Shown piece by piece: positions 1-8,591 of a stretch of 64,000 nucleotides of DNA. Made by a program: the position numbers and the translations under genes. The number at the start of each line of letters is the position of its first letter. Position 1 is the first letter of the stretch. The notes under the pieces are model-generated. The model was not told where the DNA came from. It did not search any database and was given only the letters and a program-made list of their open reading frames with translations. The stretch comes from Pseudoalteromonas sp. P1-25 (GTDB lineage: Bacteria > Pseudomonadota > Gammaproteobacteria > Enterobacterales > Alteromonadaceae): the NCBI RefSeq assembly GCF_001401805.1, contig NZ_LKDW01000003.1, forward strand, positions 142,661-206,660. The letters run 5' to 3'.

Positions 1-1474
1 TGCCTTCGCATTTGAAGTAAACTAGTAATGATTCAAACTGCATTTCAGCAAAAAATAAGTGTGCGCAGTTAGCCAGTAAGCGCGCAAAAGCTTTAATTAT
101 CACTGCTATTATTAAAATATGAACACTGCTCATTAGTAAGCTACTAAACTGTGTAACATTTTGATTATTAAACGCTTGTTGTAGATTGTTAATGTTAGCG
201 CTATCTATATAGTAATAAATATCTATTAATGAATAGGCTAACAATACCGTTAATACTAACGCCACAATATAAAGTAAATTAGCACTTATGAGTGAAACTA
301 ATCTTGCGAGGGTAAAGTTTTTTCCAAGCTCCACAGTGTGAAGTTTAGGTTGTACCTCTTGAATCATTTCGCCTCTAAAACCGCCTTTGCCTTCAATTTG
401 CTCTTGCAGTTTTGGGTCTAACTCGCGGTAAACTCTATTTGGCACTTCTTTGTAGCGCCTATTTGCCATAACAAGGTTATCAAGGTTTATAAATACTTCA
501 TCAGGGTGAACAGACTCTTGCCAGTTTTCACGTAATTCTGATACTTCTGCGCTAGGGGTTACAGTATTTAAGCGTGCTTTAACCATTGTAAATACAAGTG
601 TGCAGCTTAACGTTGCTAATATAATAATAGCAATCAGGTACAAGCCAGCATGTAAGTTTGGCAGCTGCGCCAGCCATGTGTCTATTTCTTGCTTGCTGAT
701 ATGCTGCTCTTGCATCAACCACGACATAGACAGACCAATAACAATAGGCAAAATAAACGACAACGAAATAATTTTAGCTAATGTCCCGCCTCCCAGCGCT
801 TCAATGTTTCTTTCAGCATTGCGAGAAATCGGCTTGCTACTCGAACGCCAAGAAAAAAGCACATAAAACATCAAAATAGCACTGTAAACCGGAAAGGCTA
901 ATTCGCCGGCTTCGCCGGTAAAGCCCGACAACGAAACAAAGGCAACAAGCCCATAAGCAACGAGTGCAACAAGCGTACTCACCCACGAGCCAAATAACCG
1001 CTGTGCGACATTGCGTATAGGATAAGGTAAAAATAATAGTTTGGGGATTAAGCTGTGTAACAAACGAGATAAAAAGCCGTTTGGTTCTTTAAAAGTACTG
1101 TTTTTACGACCAACCAGCATTTCTTCAAGTGATTGAGCATTATAGGCAACCTCATTTTTTTCTTCCTGCGCTGTAGAGCTTTCTGACTTACTAAAGTTGT
1201 ACGCAAGCGAAGTGGGGTGATTCCTGCCAACAAAGTATTTTAAGGTAGCATAAATACCCGTTGATAAAGAGCGAATACCCAGCGCTAAAATGAACATGCC
1301 AAACAGCATTAAAACCCAGCCTGCGGTGGTATCTTCTTTCACCGAGCTTGCAGCTATAACAAGTAAACTGATGCCTGTAATTGACTCAACAAGACCTCTT
1401 GCTGCAGTTACTTTACCCTCTAGTTTAAAGGGGTTTTTTAATCCTAGATCAATAGAACCATAATCAAATGCCAT
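1..1474 (-). CDS. Unrecognised multi-spanning membrane protein (5' part, runs off left edge)
   Basis: The reading frame is open from an ATG at 1474 to the window edge, 491 codons, so the C-terminus is missing. A GGAG sequence lies just upstream of the ATG. The visible protein has about six or seven hydrophobic segments, with a soluble stretch of roughly 100 residues before the last pair. That stretch contains 'ELRENWQESVHPDEVFINLDN'-like acidic text and 'RVYRELDP'. A first soluble loop holds a Ser/Glu-rich region (SESSTAQEEKNE). I do not recognise the family. It is divergent from the topoisomerase IB gene, with about 240 bases between them. Function unknown; an inner-membrane location is inferred from the hydrophobic segments. 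Confidence 0.75.
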   Translation of the reverse strand, partial: MAFDYGSIDLGLKNPFKLEGKVTAARGLVESITGISLLVIAASSVKEDTTAGWVLMLFGMFILALGIRSLSTGIYATLKYFVGRNHPTSLAYNFSKSESSTAQEEKNEVAYNAQSLEEMLVGRKNSTFKEPNGFLSRLLHSLIPKLLFLPYPIRNVAQRLFGSWVSTLVALVAYGLVAFVSLSGFTGEAGELAFPVYSAILMFYVLFSWRSSSKPISRNAERNIEALGGGTLAKIISLSFILPIVIGLSMSWLMQEQHISKQEIDTWLAQLPNLHAGLYLIAIIILATLSCTLVFTMVKARLNTVTPSAEVSELRENWQESVHPDEVFINLDNLVMANRRYKEVPNRVYRELDPKLQEQIEGKGGFRGEMIQEVQPKLHTVELGKNFTLARLVSLISANLLYIVALVLTVLLAYSLIDIYYYIDSANINNLQQAFNNQNVTQFSSLLMSSVHILIIAVIIKAFARLLANCAHLFFAEMQFESLLVYFKCEG

Positions 1475-1718
1475 TGTATGCTCCTTTTAAACAGCACATT
1501 TTTGAAGGGGAGGTTATTATTTGCGTGTATTTTGACCAGATTTAAGCATGGCTAAACTGAGCCACAAGGTGCTGTTTATATGCTGAACCAGGCAATTAAA
1601 CGCGAGCTTTTTTATATTATTATTGAATTTTTGATTATATATCAATTACGTTGTTCAGTTTAAGGTTATTTTACAGTGATACATTTGTTAAAAATGGTTT
1701 AAGTTGCTTGGAGCGCAA

Positions 1719-2696
1719 ATGAAACTGATTTACGTAGATGATAATTTACCCGGTATAACTCGTAAGCGCAAAAACAAAACGTGGCTGTACTTTGACCCTA
1801 TAGGCAAGCAAATTAACGAGCAAAAAGTGATTGATCGTTTAAATGCGTTAGCGTTTCCGCCCGCTTATAAAAATGTCTGGTTTTGCCCTGAAGAAAATGG
1901 CCATATTTTAGCTACCGGGTTTGATAGCAAAGGTCGCAAGCAGTATCGTTATCACCCTGAGTTTAGAGCCCAGCAGGAGGCTAAAAAATATCAATCGTGC
2001 GGTATATTTGGCAACAAGCTCCCCCTTTTACGTGCCCGTTTAGAAAACGATTTACAAGGAGATGAGCTCAGTGTAGAGCGAACCCTGGCTGCGGTAGTTA
2101 GACTTATGGACCTAGGCGCTTTGAGAGTTGGGAATGAGCGAAATGTAAAGCAGAACAAAAGCTTTGGCGCCACCACATTGCGTACACGCCATGCCAAGCT
2201 GACGGGTAAAAATATACAGCTACGGTATCGGGCTAAATCGGGCAAAGAGCGCGAGGTAAACATAACCGACAGAGTGCTTAGTCATGTAATTAAAGATCTT
2301 CAAGATTTGCCCGGCCAGCATTTATTTCAATATATTAGCGATGGAGAGCGCACAAACGTAACCTCTAGTGAAATTAACCAGTATATTCAACAAATAATGG
2401 GCGAGGACTTTAGCGCTAAGCACTTTAGAACTTGGCGAGCCAGTGTTATTGCCTTTAAGCAACTAGTAAAAGCAAAAGGTGCACTTAGCTTAAAAAGTAT
2501 GCTCGAGAGCGTGTCTGAACAGCTAGGTAACACGCCAGCTATTGCCCGTAAATCGTATGTTCATCCTGATTTAATTGCCTTGTGTAAAGAGGATGAGCAA
2601 ACCCAAACTGCGTGGCGAGAGTCATTATCTTTACCACGAAAAACAAAATATTTAAGCCGCTATGAACGTGGTTTTTTAGCCTTTTTAAAGGATTAA
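1719..2696 (+). CDS. DNA topoisomerase IB (poxvirus/bacterial type)
   Basis: Type IB topoisomerases relax supercoils through a 3'-phosphotyrosyl intermediate. The protein is about 325 residues, the usual size for bacterial TopIB. Signature elements are visible: the N-terminal KRKNKTWLYFD strand region, the RVGNERN helix, an RAKSGKERE segment carrying the expected catalytic Lys, HFRTWRAS carrying a catalytic Arg, and near the C-terminus NTPAIARKSYVHP with the nucleophilic Tyr. As in other bacterial members, Asn seems to replace the His of the viral enzyme. The start at 1719 is chosen because GGAG sits five bases upstream; an in-frame start at 1704 has no such site. It stands alone between a divergent membrane-protein gene and the ldtD operon. 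Confidence 0.92.
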   Translation: MKLIYVDDNLPGITRKRKNKTWLYFDPIGKQINEQKVIDRLNALAFPPAYKNVWFCPEENGHILATGFDSKGRKQYRYHPEFRAQQEAKKYQSCGIFGNKLPLLRARLENDLQGDELSVERTLAAVVRLMDLGALRVGNERNVKQNKSFGATTLRTRHAKLTGKNIQLRYRAKSGKEREVNITDRVLSHVIKDLQDLPGQHLFQYISDGERTNVTSSEINQYIQQIMGEDFSAKHFRTWRASVIAFKQLVKAKGALSLKSMLESVSEQLGNTPAIARKSYVHPDLIALCKEDEQTQTAWRESLSLPRKTKYLSRYERGFLAFLKD

Positions 2697-2783
2697 TTGC
2701 TGTGGCAACTTTACACACTACAGCAAATTAATTACACAATGCGATACACTAAACCTGCTTGTATTAAAAATGGAATATATTAA

Positions 2784-2839
2784 AACTTGTTTAATATCAA
2801 TTGATTAAAGTTATATTTAAGTTTGGCACTGGCGTTGCA
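2784..2839 (+). promoter_or_regulatory. Sigma-54 (RpoN) promoter of the ldtD-mepK operon with possible upstream activator site
   Basis: TTGGCAC at 2823-2829 and TTGCA at 2835-2839 give the invariant GG-N10-GC spacing of sigma-54 promoters, with a T in place of the usual G after TGGCAC. Transcription would start near 2851, leaving a leader of about 57 bases. An AT-rich dyad at 2784-2812 (AACTT...AAGTT enclosing TTAAT...ATTAA) is a candidate enhancer-binding site, though it lies closer to the promoter than most such sites. Confidence 0.7.
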
Positions 2840-2907
2840 CCTTCTTGTTACTGATTAGCAGTAAGTACAAAAGCATTTATCAACGATATTTAGCGAGGAG
2901 GTACACA

Positions 2908-4224
2908 ATGAAGGGGTTATTTTCAAACCAAGTGTCTAAAAAGGTAAAAAGCATCACATTAAGCACCGCTTTTATAGGGGGAGCTTGCATAAGCTCTTTA
3001 CCTGCTTTGGCCGCCTCTGAGCTTGAAAGTACTGCATTAGCAGGCTCTTCATTAATCACCTATAGCTCGCAGCAGCACCTTAAAAGCAACCAAAACTACT
3101 ACTTTGATCAAAATGCAGCACAACTAATAGAACGTACTGAAAAAGCAATTAACTGGTATAAAGAAATTGTCAGCAATGGTGGTTTTATTCCGCTGCAAAT
3201 AAGTGAACTGCTTGAATTAGGCAGTACAGGTAAAGAGGTAAACTTGCTTGCAGAGCGTTTATACCAGGAGCGTGATTTAAAAAATAATGCATGTACCGAT
3301 GCGGAGTGTACTTTTGATCAACAAATTGAACAGGCCGTAAAGCAATTTCAGCGCCGCCATGGCTTAAAGGTTGATGGACGCGTTGGCAAACGCACTGTTG
3401 CTAAATTAAATGTACCTGCAAAGGTGAAGCTAAATAAGTTAAAGCTAAATCTTTATCGTATTACTAATTTTGCTGGCTCAAGCGATGAACAATATGTTTA
3501 TGTAAACATACCTGAGTACACATTACGGTATGTAAAAGCGGGCGAGGTAAAACTACAAAATAACGTCATCGTCGGCAAACCAAGTTGGAAAACACCAGCC
3601 TTTAGTGACGAAATCGAAAAGTTTGTTGTAAATCCCGAGTGGCGCATACCTACCTCTATTGCAACCAAAGAAATAGCGCCAAAGGTGGCAAGAGATCCTC
3701 ACTACCTTGCTAAAAATAATATCGAAGTAAGAAAAAATAGTTACCTAGACTCTAAAACAGTAAACCCCAGCAATATCGATTGGCAGGCTATTAAACCCTA
3801 TCAGTTTGATCATTTTTTAGTTAAGCGTGCAGGGGATGAAAACCCACTTGGCGAAGTGAAGTATTTGTTTCCAAATCCTGAAGCCATTTATGTTCACGAT
3901 ACCCCAGCAAAGCAACGCTTTGGGCAAACACAGCGTGCGTTATCGCATGGCTGTATTCGAGTCGAAAAGCCATTTTCTTTAGCGCGTGAAATAATCAAGC
4001 ACCAAGGTGAAACTCACACATTAAAACAAATGGATGAAGCTAGGGTAAACGACACCACGCAAACGTTTCATTTAGATGAGCCGTTACCTATTCATTTAGT
4101 GTATTGGACGGCCTGGGTTGATGAGGACATGCTCGTTAATTTTAGAGATGATATTTATCAGCACGACACAAAAGCATTACTTAATGACGAAGAGCAATCA
4201 GTTATTGCTGCATTAATAAAATAG
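2908..4224 (+). CDS. ldtD: L,D-transpeptidase, YcbB/LdtD family
   Basis: Forms 3-3 (mDAP-mDAP) peptidoglycan crosslinks in the periplasm. The start at 2908 has a strong GAGGAGG site six to eight bases upstream; an in-frame TTG at 2845 lies upstream of the predicted sigma-54 transcription start and is rejected. The protein is 438 residues: a signal peptide (about 1-36, ending PALAA), a peptidoglycan-binding domain (about 100-168, with QAVKQFQRRHGL and DGRVGKRT), and a YkuD catalytic domain (about 195-360). The catalytic motif is H330...SHGCIR with Cys349. The size is shorter than E. coli YcbB (about 615 residues), so the N-terminal part is reduced. It is followed within 20 bases by a MepK-like gene, the same pairing as ycbB-ycbK in enterobacteria. 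Confidence 0.92.
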   Translation: MKGLFSNQVSKKVKSITLSTAFIGGACISSLPALAASELESTALAGSSLITYSSQQHLKSNQNYYFDQNAAQLIERTEKAINWYKEIVSNGGFIPLQISELLELGSTGKEVNLLAERLYQERDLKNNACTDAECTFDQQIEQAVKQFQRRHGLKVDGRVGKRTVAKLNVPAKVKLNKLKLNLYRITNFAGSSDEQYVYVNIPEYTLRYVKAGEVKLQNNVIVGKPSWKTPAFSDEIEKFVVNPEWRIPTSIATKEIAPKVARDPHYLAKNNIEVRKNSYLDSKTVNPSNIDWQAIKPYQFDHFLVKRAGDENPLGEVKYLFPNPEAIYVHDTPAKQRFGQTQRALSHGCIRVEKPFSLAREIIKHQGETHTLKQMDEARVNDTTQTFHLDEPLPIHLVYWTAWVDEDMLVNFRDDIYQHDTKALLNDEEQSVIAALIK

Positions 4225-4239
4225 ATTATGAGGGGATTT

Positions 4240-5241
4240 ATGCCGTTTATTCCATGTATTTTAGGGTGTGTACTAGCGCTTTGCGTAAGCCTAGGTGGTT
4301 ATGCTGCAGAGCCTGTAAAAAAAGTGCACCCGAGCGTTAATATTCAAAATAAAGCAAATTTTGAAGATGCAGAATTTAGCCTAAAAATTAACGACATAGT
4401 AATGCCTTATTCGGTGTTTTCTGTTTTTGTGATGCCTAATGAAGCGGTTGAATTTGAAGTACTTTACGCACAATCAAAACGCAGCTATTCGTTTATTAAT
4501 GACGACAGCAACGCCACCTTAACTGATACAAACCGATGGCAGTGGCGGGCACCTAAAAAGCCAGGTTTAACACAGGTCATTATTGAATCCCCCGACAAAA
4601 AGCAGCGCATGACAATTAATGTGTTTGTAAAAGTGCCTGCAGATGAAGTACAAGGTGGAAAGCTTAAATATTACCATATTGGTCATTACCCAAAACCTTC
4701 GCAAATTAAAGACAGTGAGCATTACATAGTGCCCAATGGCTTTGTAAAGGTGACACCTGAGAACGAAAATACAAAAATATCACCGCATTTTTCTCTTAAA
4801 GAATTTGTGAGTAAGCAACGAAGTAAACACCCTAAATACTTATTTTTACAAAACAAGTTGTTACTTAAACTTGAAAAAATACGCAAAGAGCTGATTTTAG
4901 AAAACATACCAGTTAAAAATATGGTGGTAATGAGCGGTTACCGCACCCCTTATTACAATAAAGCCATTGGTAATGTAAAGCTTAGCCGCCATGTGTTTGG
5001 CGACGCTGCCGATATATTTATAGATAACGATGGCGACTACCGTATGGATGACATAAACAACGACGGTAAGCACTCTATTGGCGATGCACAGGCGATGGCT
5101 GGTATAGTGGAGTCGCTTGCTAAGCGAGAGTCATTCAAAGGCTTATTAGGCGGTTTAGGTGTTTACGGGCCTAAGTCGCACCGCGGCGCATTTATACATG
5201 TTGATACACGGGGTTTTAAAGCGCGCTGGGTGAGTAAATAA
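4240..5241 (+). CDS. MepK/YcbK-like peptidoglycan endopeptidase (peptidase M15 / DUF882 type)
   Basis: MepK enzymes cleave 4-3 and 3-3 peptidoglycan crosslinks and are zinc-dependent. The C-terminal half carries the M15-type metal site: H251 and D258 in SRHVFGDAADIF, and H320 in FIHVDTRG, after the MSGYRTPYYN segment. The N-terminal half (about 30-135) looks like an Ig-like beta domain (WQWRAPKKPG, QRMTINVFVKV), extra to E. coli MepK, which has only about 180 residues. The start at 4240 is preferred because AGGGG lies four bases upstream; an in-frame ATG at 4228 lacks such a site. A signal peptide ends near residue 22. It sits 15 bases after ldtD and is probably cotranscribed, coupling crosslink formation with cleavage. 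Confidence 0.85.
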   Translation: MPFIPCILGCVLALCVSLGGYAAEPVKKVHPSVNIQNKANFEDAEFSLKINDIVMPYSVFSVFVMPNEAVEFEVLYAQSKRSYSFINDDSNATLTDTNRWQWRAPKKPGLTQVIIESPDKKQRMTINVFVKVPADEVQGGKLKYYHIGHYPKPSQIKDSEHYIVPNGFVKVTPENENTKISPHFSLKEFVSKQRSKHPKYLFLQNKLLLKLEKIRKELILENIPVKNMVVMSGYRTPYYNKAIGNVKLSRHVFGDAADIFIDNDGDYRMDDINNDGKHSIGDAQAMAGIVESLAKRESFKGLLGGLGVYGPKSHRGAFIHVDTRGFKARWVSK

Positions 5242-5267
5242 TATATGTTTAGTGGTCAGTTATTACG

Positions 5268-5289
5268 TTAGCAAAATAAGTATTGCTAA
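5268..5289. terminator. Weak inverted repeat between convergent genes
   Basis: TTAGCAA at 5268-5274 and TTGCTAA at 5283-5289 form a perfect 7-bp stem with an 8-base loop. It lies between the end of the mepK-like gene and the end of the convergent small membrane-protein gene. There is no clear T-run on either side, so termination is only a guess. Confidence 0.3.
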
Positions 5290-5335
5290 ATGTTGATCAC
5301 GTTTTATAGCTTACTCACAATTTAAGTGCAAAGCT

Positions 5336-5653
5336 TTAAATCAATACCAGCCATGTTATTAAAACACTTAAGGTATAAGACTCGTTAAAATGGATTAAGC
5401 GCAGGTTGAAAATATCAGAAATTAAACGGTTCCAAATTTCTTTAAACAGTGCTGACAAAATACAGGCGCTTATAATCCACATTGCTAGTAGTAGCGCCAT
5501 TTTTACTGTGAACGAGTGTATATAAATATCAATAAGGCTATTCGTTTGATATGTATTTCCTACATCAAATGTCATTAACGTACACAACAAACTAATAGCC
5601 CACAAAGCTATACTCGCAAAGATATTAAAGCGCGTAGTAATTCCTTTTTTCAT
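5336..5653 (-). CDS. Small three-helix membrane protein downstream of pelG
   Basis: Unrecognised 105-residue protein. Three hydrophobic segments are visible: about 10-28 (FNIFASIALWAISLLCTLM), about 50-68 (VKMALLLAMWIISACILSAL) and about 92-105 (YTLSVLITWLVLI). Its ATG at 5653 has an AAGGA about ten bases upstream. It lies 68 bases after the pelG stop on the same strand, with no terminator seen between them, so cotranscription with the pel operon is plausible. It matches none of PelA-G as I know them. It could also be an unrelated gene with its own promoter in the gap. Confidence 0.6.
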   Translation of the reverse strand: MKKGITTRFNIFASIALWAISLLCTLMTFDVGNTYQTNSLIDIYIHSFTVKMALLLAMWIISACILSALFKEIWNRLISDIFNLRLIHFNESYTLSVLITWLVLI

Positions 5654-5721
5654 TAAAGTTAAGTCCTTTTTATTTATCGTTAGCTTTATTATTGTAAGTT
5701 ACCAATAATGGTACTGGTAAT

Positions 5722-7086
5722 CTACTGTAGCATAAAAGTTTCGTACTCAAGCTCTTCAAATTGTTTTGATAGCCAATACAGGCCAACGACCGAAGTAATT
5801 ATAGTCGAGAGCGCAAAACCGTAACCATAAAACTGTGGCCCTAATGCAATTGAGGCAATCGTAAATACAATATTGATAAACAAAAACAGCCCAGATAAAA
5901 ATAATACGGTGGCACGCTTATCTAGATAAAATAAAATATTTAAAATAGATAAAAATATTACCTGTACACCTACACCCACCACATCAATAAACAACAGTGT
6001 TTTGTAGTTAGGGTCTATACCAATAAAGCTCAGTATTTGTTCTCCCCACAATAATAAGCACGCAACGGTTATACCTTGGATTTTAAATATATCGTAAAGG
6101 CCGCCTTGCGCTGTTTGCACCATTTTATCTTTTAGGTAAAAAATTTCTTCAAGTGATGAGCCTCCTCTAATGGCGGTATAAAAACGGTCGTACTGTTCTA
6201 CAAAGTCGGTTTCCATTCTGACTAAAAATACCGCCATGCCTGGAATAATGGTTAAATAGGCTAAGAATATAGGCAAGTCGTAAATAGGGCTTGCTCTTAA
6301 TGTGCCAATAATTTGAATAGAGGTAGCGGGGGTATACCAAAAAATAATTTTATCGGCCCACACGCCTACATTGTAAAAGAGCCCACAAAAAAAGAGACTG
6401 TAATACACTTTTTTATTGTTTAAAAAATCAAAACTAATAAGTTCACCGCCGGGGTAGCGGCGAATAATCATAAACAAAAAGCTAAAAAACAGTAGCGCTT
6501 CACCGGCAAAAAACGCAAAAAACAACCCGTCTATTTGCCAGTCGCGCAGTAAAAATGCCAGTAACACCATAAAGCTGTAACCGCTTAACATGGTCACTAA
6601 AATAAGCCGGTATTCTTTCATTCCTGATAAAAATATAGCGCCAAGCCATTGGTTACATAAGCTTACAAATGCCCCCAATATGATTATTTTAGTGACTACG
6701 GGCAACGGTAGTATTGGCCAAACGGCTAAACCAATAAGCAAGGCCGCAACTGTTGTTACTAGTTGTGCCCCCAGTAAGTTAGGCAGTACTTGCTCATCCT
6801 TTTTTTGAAAAAACAGATCGGCAACAAAGCGTGTTAGTAACAGCTGTAGTCCGCCAGTTAATATAAGAGACGCTGCCATCATGTAGGTAATGAGCGTTAA
6901 AAATTGAACAATTAATACTTTAGGCAGTACAACACCCAAGCTTAAAATACCAATGAGCATGAGCGCTATAATAGAAAGTAGCCAAGGCCCTGAGCCTATT
7001 AATCCTGCGTAACCGTAGGCTTCAAAAACAGAGAGTAGGGTATTTTTTTTGAGAATTTTACGTATCTCAAAACCTATTCCGGCCAT
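5722..7086 (-). CDS. pelG: PelG, Pel polysaccharide inner-membrane transporter
   Basis: PelG is the multi-spanning inner-membrane component of the Pel synthase complex and is thought to move the growing polymer across the membrane. The protein is 454 residues, normal for the family, with about twelve hydrophobic segments. Its N-terminus, MAGIGFEIRKIL, is highly characteristic, followed by YGYAGLIGSGPW. The start codon lies inside the end of pelF, a 13-base overlap, so translation is probably coupled. It is the last recognised pel gene in the operon. Confidence 0.95.
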   Translation of the reverse strand: MAGIGFEIRKILKKNTLLSVFEAYGYAGLIGSGPWLLSIIALMLIGILSLGVVLPKVLIVQFLTLITYMMAASLILTGGLQLLLTRFVADLFFQKKDEQVLPNLLGAQLVTTVAALLIGLAVWPILPLPVVTKIIILGAFVSLCNQWLGAIFLSGMKEYRLILVTMLSGYSFMVLLAFLLRDWQIDGLFFAFFAGEALLFFSFLFMIIRRYPGGELISFDFLNNKKVYYSLFFCGLFYNVGVWADKIIFWYTPATSIQIIGTLRASPIYDLPIFLAYLTIIPGMAVFLVRMETDFVEQYDRFYTAIRGGSSLEEIFYLKDKMVQTAQGGLYDIFKIQGITVACLLLWGEQILSFIGIDPNYKTLLFIDVVGVGVQVIFLSILNILFYLDKRATVLFLSGLFLFINIVFTIASIALGPQFYGYGFALSTIITSVVGLYWLSKQFEELEYETFMLQ

Positions 7087-8591
7087 GCGATTGTATCCTT
7101 GTAAAGTTTATCGTAACGGGCAAACATGTGGCTCTCGTCGTAGTATGTTTTAACACGTTTGAGGCCGCTTTGTTGGTACTGATACCATGTTTGCTCGTTT
7201 TGTAATATCGTGTTTATTTGCTGTGCGGTCTCGCTAGGTGAAGCAATAGACACTACTTCGCCAGCCTTACCAAGCGCCTTGTCTTCTTCGCTTCCTCCTT
7301 CTATTATTTCTCGGCACGATCCTACGTCACTTGCAAGCACAGGTACGCCTGCAGCCATTGCTTCAAGCAATACCAGAGGCTGTGCTTCAGAAATTGAAGT
7401 CAACGCCACAAGACCTAATTTGGGGAGTATTTCTGCAATGTTTTGCATGCCGGTAAACGTAATGTTTTTGCTCAAATCTAGGCTGCTTACCAGTAACTGA
7501 CACTCTTTGTAATACTGTGGGTCTTCCTCAAAAGGGCCTATAATCCAGCCTTCTATTTCTGGCATGTTGGCTTGGACCTCTTTAATGGCACGGATAAAGG
7601 TTTTAATATCTTTAATTGGCACTACACGGCCAATTAACCCAACCACCCTCGGGACCGATTTAGGTCTTGCGTTAAGTGCATCAACAAAGCGTTTTGTTTT
7701 TATACCATTAGGGACTACCGAGGCTTTGCTTTCACTGGCGCCATCTTTAATTTGTCGTTGTCTGTTACCCTCATACAGAGAAATGATTTTGTCTGCCTGA
7801 TGATAAGTAGTGCGGCCAATTTGCTCAAAGAAGCTGATCCACATTCGGCGAATAAAGCCCATTTCAGTATTTAGGTTTTTACCGAGACTTTGCTCAGACT
7901 CTTTTATCCAGCTAGCTTGTATTAAATCTATTTTACGTTCTTTAGTGTAAATACCGTGCTCGGTAAGCAAAAATGGCGTGTTGTGTATAACGCTTGCACC
8001 TGCGCCTAATATGCCCGCATAACCTGTCGAAATAGAATGAATCAGTTTAACATCGGGGAGGGAGCGAGCTATTTCGGCTATTTTAAACAGCGGTTTATAT
8101 AAATTTCTGTACGACCAAAAAAAGTCGATAAATGAGGATTCATCGCAATAGGTTAAATAATAGTTTGCCAGTACTTGCCACGACGATTCGCTATATAAAA
8201 AATCGGTTTCGTTTATGCCACTTTTTTTAGCTAGGTTTTCAAAGGCAAACTTGACTAACTCTGTGGGGATAGGATCTTTACAGTCACGGAAATAGCTTTG
8301 CAGTTGCTGCCAAAAATCAAACAGCTCTTTTTTATATTTAACGCCATGTTTAGCGCTTATTTTTGCATTATGGGGCGTAACTAAATAATGTTCGTGCAGT
8401 TTTGTCACATTACTTGGTAACGTGTATTGAATATCGCTGTAGTGTTCGGGTGCGCCACCGACAAATACAAGTTCAAAGTTATAATTGGGTAGGCCTTCTA
8501 TTATCTGGTGCACCCAGCTTGATACGCCGCCCCTAACATAGGGGTAAGTGCCTTCAAGTAAGAGTAGAATGTCAGCTTTTTTTTCACTCAT
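7074..8591 (-). CDS. pelF: PelF, cytosolic glycosyltransferase (GT4) of Pel synthesis
   Basis: PelF uses UDP-sugars, preferentially UDP-GlcNAc/GalNAc by family knowledge, to polymerise the Pel chain. The 505 residues show a GT-B fold: N-terminal DILLLLEGTYPYVRGGVSSW, a mid-protein LTEHGIYTKERKIDL segment, and a C-terminal nucleotide-sugar site with the E-x7-E motif in EAQPLVLLEAMAAGVPV. An AGGAG site precedes the ATG at 8591. The gene overlaps pelE by eight bases and pelG by thirteen. Confidence 0.95.
   Translation of the reverse strand: MSEKKADILLLLEGTYPYVRGGVSSWVHQIIEGLPNYNFELVFVGGAPEHYSDIQYTLPSNVTKLHEHYLVTPHNAKISAKHGVKYKKELFDFWQQLQSYFRDCKDPIPTELVKFAFENLAKKSGINETDFLYSESSWQVLANYYLTYCDESSFIDFFWSYRNLYKPLFKIAEIARSLPDVKLIHSISTGYAGILGAGASVIHNTPFLLTEHGIYTKERKIDLIQASWIKESEQSLGKNLNTEMGFIRRMWISFFEQIGRTTYHQADKIISLYEGNRQRQIKDGASESKASVVPNGIKTKRFVDALNARPKSVPRVVGLIGRVVPIKDIKTFIRAIKEVQANMPEIEGWIIGPFEEDPQYYKECQLLVSSLDLSKNITFTGMQNIAEILPKLGLVALTSISEAQPLVLLEAMAAGVPVLASDVGSCREIIEGGSEEDKALGKAGEVVSIASPSETAQQINTILQNEQTWYQYQQSGLKRVKTYYDESHMFARYDKLYKDTIAWPE

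Noticed and set aside
600..866. Plus-strand ORF of 88 codons opposite the left-edge membrane protein
   Set aside because: It lies opposite a long minus-strand gene with convincing membrane segments and has no ribosome site or family likeness.
2845..2907. Upstream TTG extension of LdtD
   Set aside because: It would begin before the predicted sigma-54 transcript start and lacks a ribosome site; the ATG at 2908 has GAGGAGG.
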